Shown: positions 59,479-64,000 of the stretch, in pieces
Layout of the letters: each line of letters opens with the position of its first letter
Numbering within the stretch: position 1 is the first letter of the stretch
Assembly (NCBI GenBank): GCA_905214435.1
Contig: CAJMMA010000005.1
Span: 1 to 64,000 of the forward strand
Reading direction: 5' to 3'
DNA from: an uncultured bacterium
GTDB taxonomy: Bacteria > Actinomycetota > Coriobacteriia > Coriobacteriales > Coriobacteriaceae
Length of the DNA: 64,000 nucleotides
Notes under the pieces: generated by a model
Databases searched by the model: none
Seen by the model: the letters and a program-made list of their open reading frames with translations, nothing else
What the model was told of the DNA's origin: nothing
Made by a program: the position numbers and the translations under genes

Positions 59479-60663
59479 TTACAGATGGACATCGGGATCG
59501 AGCATTTGAGCGCTCACGCGCATGGATGACGCCAGGTTTTGGAACGTTTCCAGACGCAGGCTATCGATCTGCCCGGCGTCCTCGGCCTCGCGAACGGCGC
59601 AGCCCGGCTCATGGGTATGCGTGCAATCGCCAAACCGGCACGCGCGCGATGCCTCGACAATCTCGGGGAAAGCGCGCGCCAGACCCCGCTCGTGACCCAC
59701 GAGCGGCAGGCTGCGCAGGCCCGGGGCATCGGCGATCACGCCGGCGTCGCCCGGCAGTGCCACCATCACGCGCGCGACGGTAGTGTGACGGCCCTGATCG
59801 TCGCGTTCGCGCACACCGCCGGTCGCCAACGTATCGTGGCCCAGCAGCGCATTGAGCAGCGTCGACTTGCCGGCACCCGACTCGCCCAGAATCATGGCGC
59901 AGCTCCCGGCGGGCACGCAGGCACGGACCTCGTCCAGGCCGCGGCCCTCGGCAGAGGACGTCACGATCACACGCACGTCCGGACCCACCAGGCGGCGCGC
60001 GCGGTCCAGATCGCGCTCGAGCTCCTCGGCATCGCAGCGATCAGCTTTGGTGAGTACCACCACCGGCTCGGCATCGCAGTCGAGCGCCAACACCAGCGAG
60101 CGCGCCACGCGGTCGAGCAGCACCTCACCGGCACCGAGCGCCTGCACGATTAGCACGCTATCCACGTTGGAGCAGAGCACCTGGCGCTCTCCGCGGGCAC
60201 GGCCGCGCCAACGCTCAAAGCTCGTACGGCGCGGCAGCACGCATTCAATCACGCCCATATCGTGCCCGGGAGCGCGGCGCACCGCCACACGATCGCCCAC
60301 GGCAGGCAGCAGGACCTCGTCCCCACCGCGCGACTTGGCAAATCCCACGGCATGCTCGGCGCGGAAGGTATCGTCGGCAGTCGCCACCAGCGGAAACCCA
60401 CGATCCAAGCGCACCACGGCGCCAAGTTGCATCTGCTCGGGCTCCTCGGCATGTGCGCAGAAATCATCAAAGGCAGCCTGCTGAGCTTCATCGACCGGCA
60501 GGTCATCAAACGCCGGAACATCCTGCAGCGCGTCAAGCCCCGGTACACTCGCCAGCAACTCCTCAGCAGATGCAGGGGGTTCGGTCGCGAGCTTCCGACG
60601 ACGATCGCGCTTAGCCCGCGCCCCCGTCGTCTTTTTCTTCGCTTTAGCCTTAGCCTTGCCCAC
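59479..60663 (-). CDS. rsgA: ribosome small subunit-dependent GTPase RsgA
   Basis: A 394-residue circularly permuted GTPase that checks 30S subunit maturation. It has a Lys-rich N-terminal extension (GKAKAKAKKKTTG and on), an OB-fold domain, then G4 VVLTKADRC, G5 VTSSAEG, G1 ILGESGAGKSTLLNALLG and G3 DAPGLRSL, with a C-terminal zinc domain (CRFGDCTHTHEPGC). The GTG start at 60663 has GGGAGG eight bases upstream; an earlier in-frame ATG at 60750 lies inside the Ca-ATPase terminator and is not used. The N-terminal extension of about 75 residues is longer than in E. coli. Confidence 0.94.
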   Translation of the reverse strand: MGKAKAKAKKKTTGARAKRDRRRKLATEPPASAEELLASVPGLDALQDVPAFDDLPVDEAQQAAFDDFCAHAEEPEQMQLGAVVRLDRGFPLVATADDTFRAEHAVGFAKSRGGDEVLLPAVGDRVAVRRAPGHDMGVIECVLPRRTSFERWRGRARGERQVLCSNVDSVLIVQALGAGEVLLDRVARSLVLALDCDAEPVVVLTKADRCDAEELERDLDRARRLVGPDVRVIVTSSAEGRGLDEVRACVPAGSCAMILGESGAGKSTLLNALLGHDTLATGGVRERDDQGRHTTVARVMVALPGDAGVIADAPGLRSLPLVGHERGLARAFPEIVEASRACRFGDCTHTHEPGCAVREAEDAGQIDSLRLETFQNLASSMRVSAQMLDPDVHL

Positions 60664-60712
60664 AGATGCCTCCCAGCACAAAACCACACAACTGAGCAGG
60701 TATTTTACCCAC

Positions 60713-60748
60713 AAAAAAGAGTCGGCCGAGCAAATGCTCGACCGACTC
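60713..60748 (-). terminator. terminator of the calcium ATPase gene
   Basis: A 14-bp stem (60719-60732 with 60735-60748, one mismatch), followed on the minus strand by six T residues. It lies beyond element D. Confidence 0.9.
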
Positions 60749-60808
60749 ACACACTTTCCCTCAGCCCTTTATCATCCGCGCGGGAGAAAAGCCAGCAAGG
60801 ATACCGCA

Positions 60809-60896
60809 GGGCCCGCCCCGGAAGCCCTTTCTCCCGAACGATCCCGCAGCGCGAAGCGCGAGGACCAGTGAGGGAGAAAGGGCGTGGGGTGGGCCC
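60809..60896. repeat. nested hairpin element D, behind the calcium ATPase gene
   Basis: Arms 60809-60835 and 60872-60896 pair over about 24 bp with a 2-base bulge. The core is a shortened form of that in elements A and B: CCCGCAG, a CGC-GAA-GCG hairpin, then GAGGAC. The flanks also agree across A, B and D: CGCAG just left of the left arm, and GGAC followed by a purine-rich AxxTA stretch right of the right arm. It ends 12 bp from the ATPase stop codon. Confidence 0.75.
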
Positions 60897-60907
60897 GGAC
60901 GAGTACG

Positions 60908-63589
60908 TTACTCTTTCTCCACGGCGCGCATGATCGCCTTGTAGATCTCCATCAGCGGGATGATCAGGAAGGCCAGGCCCAGGGCAGCGACAACGCCCTT
61001 GAGCTCAAGCGTCACGGGGCCAAAGAACATCTCGGCAAGCGTCGGCTGCACGGTCACGATCACCGTCAGCACCAGTGCCAGCGCGGCGGAAGCCCACAGC
61101 CACTTGTTCTGCTTCTTCATGGTGAACAGCGACGCACGACGGCTGCGCATATTGAAGCAGTGGAAAATCTCGACCATGTTGAGCGTGATGAACGCCATCA
61201 TCACGCCTTCCTCGTCGGCATTGCCGGCGATCATATCGGCGATGTGGATGTAGCCCATGTCAAAGTACACGCCCACAAAGAAGCTCGCCAGCACCAGCGC
61301 GGTGATGATTAGGCCCTGGACCACGCAGTCCAGACCCATATGTCCGGCAAAGACACCGTCCTTGGCGTTGCGCGGCTTGCGCTTCATGATGTCGCCCTCG
61401 GCATCCTCCATGCCCAGCGCGAGCGCGGGGAAGCAGTCGGTGACCAGGTTCACCCACAGCAGCTGCACCGGCTGGAAGATGGTAAAGCCGATGAGCGTGG
61501 CGATAAACACCGAGAACACCTCGGCAAGGTTGGCCGAAAGCAGGAACTGGATGACCTTGCGGATGTTGTCGTAGATGCGACGACCCTCTTCGCAGGCGCC
61601 GATGATGGTAGCGAAGTTGTCATCGGCAAGTACCATGTCGGCGACGTTCTTGGTGACGTCGGTACCGGTGATGCCCATACCAACGCCAATGTCGGCGCGC
61701 TTGATGGACGGGGCGTCGTTGACGCCGTCGCCCGTCATGGCCACGATCTGGTCGCGCGACTTCCAGGCCTCGACGATGCGTGTCTTGTGCTCGGGCTGGA
61801 CGCGGGCGTACACGCCGTAGTCCTCGATGTGCGCGTCGAGTTCCTCGTCGCTCATGCGATCGAGGTCGGCACCGGTGATGGCCTGGCTGCGATCGGCGAC
61901 GATGCCCAGCTGCTTGGCGATGGCCACGGCGGTGTCGATGTGGTCGCCCGTGATCATGACGGTGCGGATACCGGCGTCGTGCGCCTCGTGGATAGCGTCG
62001 GCCACCTCGGGACGGACCGGGTCGATCATGCCGGACAGGCCACAGAAGACCAGGTCATGCTCGAGCGCAGCGGGGCTGCAGTCGTCGGGAACCTCGGTGT
62101 AGGTGCGGCTTGCCAGCGCCAGTACGCGCAGGGCCTCGTCGGCCATGGCCTTGTTGGCCGCCACGAGCTCGGCGCGGCGCTCCTCGGTCAGGGGGACGAC
62201 CTTATCGCCCTCGTAGATATGGGTGCACAGGCCGATCACCACGTCGGGCGCACCCTTGGTGTACTGCTCGTACTCGCCATCCAGGGTCTCGACGACCACG
62301 GACATCATCTTGCGGCCCGAGTCAAACGGGGCCTCGCCCACGCGCGGATGCTCGGCAGTCAGGCCAGTGAGGCCCGCCTTGCCGGCGTCGTTGACGAGCG
62401 CGCACTCAGTCGGCTCGCCCACGGCCTCGCCCAGCTCCTCGTCCCACTGAGCATCGGAGCACAGCGCCATGCCGGCCAGGAACTTCTCCTTGGGCGCAGC
62501 GAGCTCGTGCTTGACGACGGTCATCTTGTTCTGGGTAAGGGTACCGGTCTTGTCGGAGCAGATGGTCTGCGTGCAGCCAAGGGTCTCGACGGCAGAGAGC
62601 TTGCGGATAATCGCCTGGCGCTTGGCCATCTTGGTCACGCCGAGCGAAAGGACGATGGTCACGACGGCGACCAGGCCCTCGGGAATGGCGGCGACGGCAA
62701 GCGAGACGGCGACCATAAAGGTGTCGAGCAGGGCAGTCGGGTCGGTGAGGACATTGCCCACGCCGTGGCGGAGGATGTCAACGCCAAAGATCACGACGCA
62801 GATGACGATCACCATAATGGTAAGGATGCGGCTGAGCTCGGCGAGCTTCACCTGCAACGGCGTGAGCTCCTCCTTGGCCTCGGCCAGGGCGCCGGCGATC
62901 TTACCCATCTCGGTGTTCATGCCGGTGCCGACCACGACGGCGCGGCCACGGCCGTATACCACGGTGGAACCCATGTAGCACATGTTCTTGCGGTCGCCGA
63001 GCGGCACGTCATCGGTGCCCGCGGCAAGCTCGATCACGTTGGCGTGCTTCTCTACGGGCACGGACTCGCCGGTGAGCGCGGCCTCTTCGATCTTCATCGT
63101 GGCGCTCTCGAGCACGCGGCAGTCGGCCGGGACGGAGTCGCCCGCCTCGAGCATGATCACGTCGCCGGGCACGAGCTCGGCGCTCGGCAGGTGCACGAGC
63201 TTGCCGTCGCGCAGCACCTTGGACTGCGCCGCACTCATCTCCTGCAGGGCCTCGAGGGCCTCCTCGCTCTTGGCTTCCTGGACCACGCCCAGCACCGAGT
63301 TGACGATAACGACGAACATGATGATGGCAACATCGGCAAAGTCGGGCTCGCCCTTGACCATGCCCGTGAGCGCACTGATGACGGCGGCAACGATCAGCAT
63401 GATGACCATGGGGTCGGCCATCTGCTCAAAGAAACGCTTCCACAGCGGCGTCTTCTCGGCTTCCTCGAGCTTGTTAGGGCCTGTCTTGGCAAGGCGCGAA
63501 GACGCCTCGTCGTTGCTCAGGCCGAGGTTCTCATCGACACCTTGGTCGCTGAGCACCTCCGCCGCGGCGGACAGGTATTCCTTTTGCAT
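60908..63589 (-). CDS. P-type calcium-transporting ATPase (P2A, PMR1/SERCA-like)
   Basis: An 893-residue cation pump with ten predicted transmembrane helices. It has the A-domain loop EEAALTGESVPVEK, the M4 ion-site motif IPEGLVAVVTI, phosphorylation site CSDKTGTLTQNKM, hinge TGDGVNDAPSIKRADIGVGM, and a C-terminal membrane half (SANLAEVFSVFIATLIGF, LLWVNLVTDCFPALALGMED). The asparagine and aspartate of M6 (NLVTDCFPA) are those of calcium pumps. The start at 63589 has AGGAGGGGA upstream. It probably exports calcium; manganese is possible. It ends in element D and a terminator. Confidence 0.92.
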   Translation of the reverse strand: MQKEYLSAAAEVLSDQGVDENLGLSNDEASSRLAKTGPNKLEEAEKTPLWKRFFEQMADPMVIMLIVAAVISALTGMVKGEPDFADVAIIMFVVIVNSVLGVVQEAKSEEALEALQEMSAAQSKVLRDGKLVHLPSAELVPGDVIMLEAGDSVPADCRVLESATMKIEEAALTGESVPVEKHANVIELAAGTDDVPLGDRKNMCYMGSTVVYGRGRAVVVGTGMNTEMGKIAGALAEAKEELTPLQVKLAELSRILTIMVIVICVVIFGVDILRHGVGNVLTDPTALLDTFMVAVSLAVAAIPEGLVAVVTIVLSLGVTKMAKRQAIIRKLSAVETLGCTQTICSDKTGTLTQNKMTVVKHELAAPKEKFLAGMALCSDAQWDEELGEAVGEPTECALVNDAGKAGLTGLTAEHPRVGEAPFDSGRKMMSVVVETLDGEYEQYTKGAPDVVIGLCTHIYEGDKVVPLTEERRAELVAANKAMADEALRVLALASRTYTEVPDDCSPAALEHDLVFCGLSGMIDPVRPEVADAIHEAHDAGIRTVMITGDHIDTAVAIAKQLGIVADRSQAITGADLDRMSDEELDAHIEDYGVYARVQPEHKTRIVEAWKSRDQIVAMTGDGVNDAPSIKRADIGVGMGITGTDVTKNVADMVLADDNFATIIGACEEGRRIYDNIRKVIQFLLSANLAEVFSVFIATLIGFTIFQPVQLLWVNLVTDCFPALALGMEDAEGDIMKRKPRNAKDGVFAGHMGLDCVVQGLIITALVLASFFVGVYFDMGYIHIADMIAGNADEEGVMMAFITLNMVEIFHCFNMRSRRASLFTMKKQNKWLWASAALALVLTVIVTVQPTLAEMFFGPVTLELKGVVAALGLAFLIIPLMEIYKAIMRAVEKE

Positions 63590-64000
63590 ATAGAGTCCCC
63601 TCCTGGGATTCGGGCCACTCAGCAGATTGATGCCCGATCATAATTCCCAGGAGAAGGGCAAGGGCTCATCAAGGCTGCCGTGCTGAGCGGCAGTTGATAG
63701 TGGAGCTATGGTACCCCAAAGCGACGCGTCTAGCCAAAACAATCGGTTTGGAAATATGGTCCGCACGCAACGGTGCAGACCGTGTGATGCTCAACATTGG
63801 TAAAACGTTTTTTCTTCGGCACATCGCCAAACTGACATATCGCCCAGATAGCAGCGGTTGGAGTGGTTGGTAAAGATTTTCCATATACCGTTTTTCCCGC
63901 AAAAAATGAACTTCCATTTCGGCATACGGTCGTTTTTTTGGGGTATTCGGTCGGCATTTCGTTATAATCATCTCGGTTTTATTTCTTATGGTTTATCTAT
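63590..64000. other. 411-bp region without a gene at the right edge
   Basis: It becomes AT-richer after about 63.85 kb. A TATAAT at 63963-63968 facing right, with a TTGGGG 19 nt upstream (63938-63943), may be a promoter for a gene beyond the window. The strings CGGCATACGG, CGGTCGTTTT and CGGTCGGCAT near 63920-63960 look like short diverged repeats around that promoter, possible operators. A 100-codon open frame on the minus strand here has no ribosome binding site. Confidence 0.35.

Noticed and set aside
61340..63643. 767-codon open frame opposite the calcium ATPase gene
   Set aside because: Antisense shadow; its composition (repeated His, Gly, Asp and Leu) reflects the complementary strand of the ATPase.
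63669..63971. 100-codon minus-strand open frame at the right edge
   Set aside because: No ribosome binding site, basic and cysteine-scattered composition, and it crosses the AT-rich promoter region.

Overview
The window looks like chromosomal DNA of a Coriobacteriia actinobacterium, most likely Collinsella or a close relative. The basis is GC-rich composition, strong AAGGAGG-type ribosome binding sites, and a mixture of Gram-positive genes (YhgE/Pip, CpsBCD, VanRS-like and PhoBR two-component systems) with an actinobacterial-type Tad pilus operon. The genus is an inference; no 16S gene is present. Most genes are on the minus strand. No phage, insertion sequence, transposase or CRISPR array was seen.

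Layout. 1-2.9 kb: first codons of an HPr gene, aspS, serB. 2.9-7.6 kb: a lactate-racemase locus, with larB and a LarC1-only larC followed by a TetR regulator on plus, and larA-larD (racemase and lactate channel) on minus. 8.1-16.6 kb: ppc, hisS, an OFA-like MFS transporter with an M20 amidohydrolase, and a DMT permease. 16.7-21.7 kb: two adjacent YhgE/Pip membrane proteins. 22.2-24.9 kb: htpG and a GNAT acetyltransferase. 25-27 kb: a cpsC-cpsD-cpsB tyrosine-phosphorylation module without capsule enzymes. 27.2-30.3 kb: pstB-phoB-phoR. 30.4-33.9 kb: a VanR/VanS-like pair divergent from a D,D-carboxypeptidase. 34-49 kb: housekeeping genes (serS, proC, rlmH, tatD, rsmA, metG, rsmI) interleaved with six tRNA genes: Ser-GCT, three Arg-ACG, Leu-CAG and Phe-GAA. 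49-49.6 kb: a toxin-antitoxin pair. 49.6-59.2 kb: a 12-gene Tad/Flp pilus operon. 59.5-63.6 kb: rsgA and a P-type calcium ATPase.

The most unusual content lies between genes. (1) Four of the six tRNA genes are followed by a 'tail' unit of about 186-191 bp. It repeats the last ~20 nt of that tRNA plus its terminator, and inserts a GC-rich hairpin cassette of roughly 100 nt, bordered by an inverted copy of that same tRNA's T-arm. The cassette is nearly identical behind Arg and Leu tRNAs, but the borders match each host tRNA. A fifth tRNA (Ser) has only the inverted T-arm. The Escherichia coli tyrT 178-bp repeats are the nearest known analogue. (2) Three minus-strand genes (larD, ppc, Ca-ATPase) end 12-22 bp before nested hairpins that have a conserved core and locus-specific, self-complementary arms. 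Both families show the same logic, a shared core with locally matched inverted flanks, and are the best candidates here for an undescribed system.

Start codons were chosen from ribosome binding sites and family alignment from memory; domain and motif calls are read from translated sequence without database searches.
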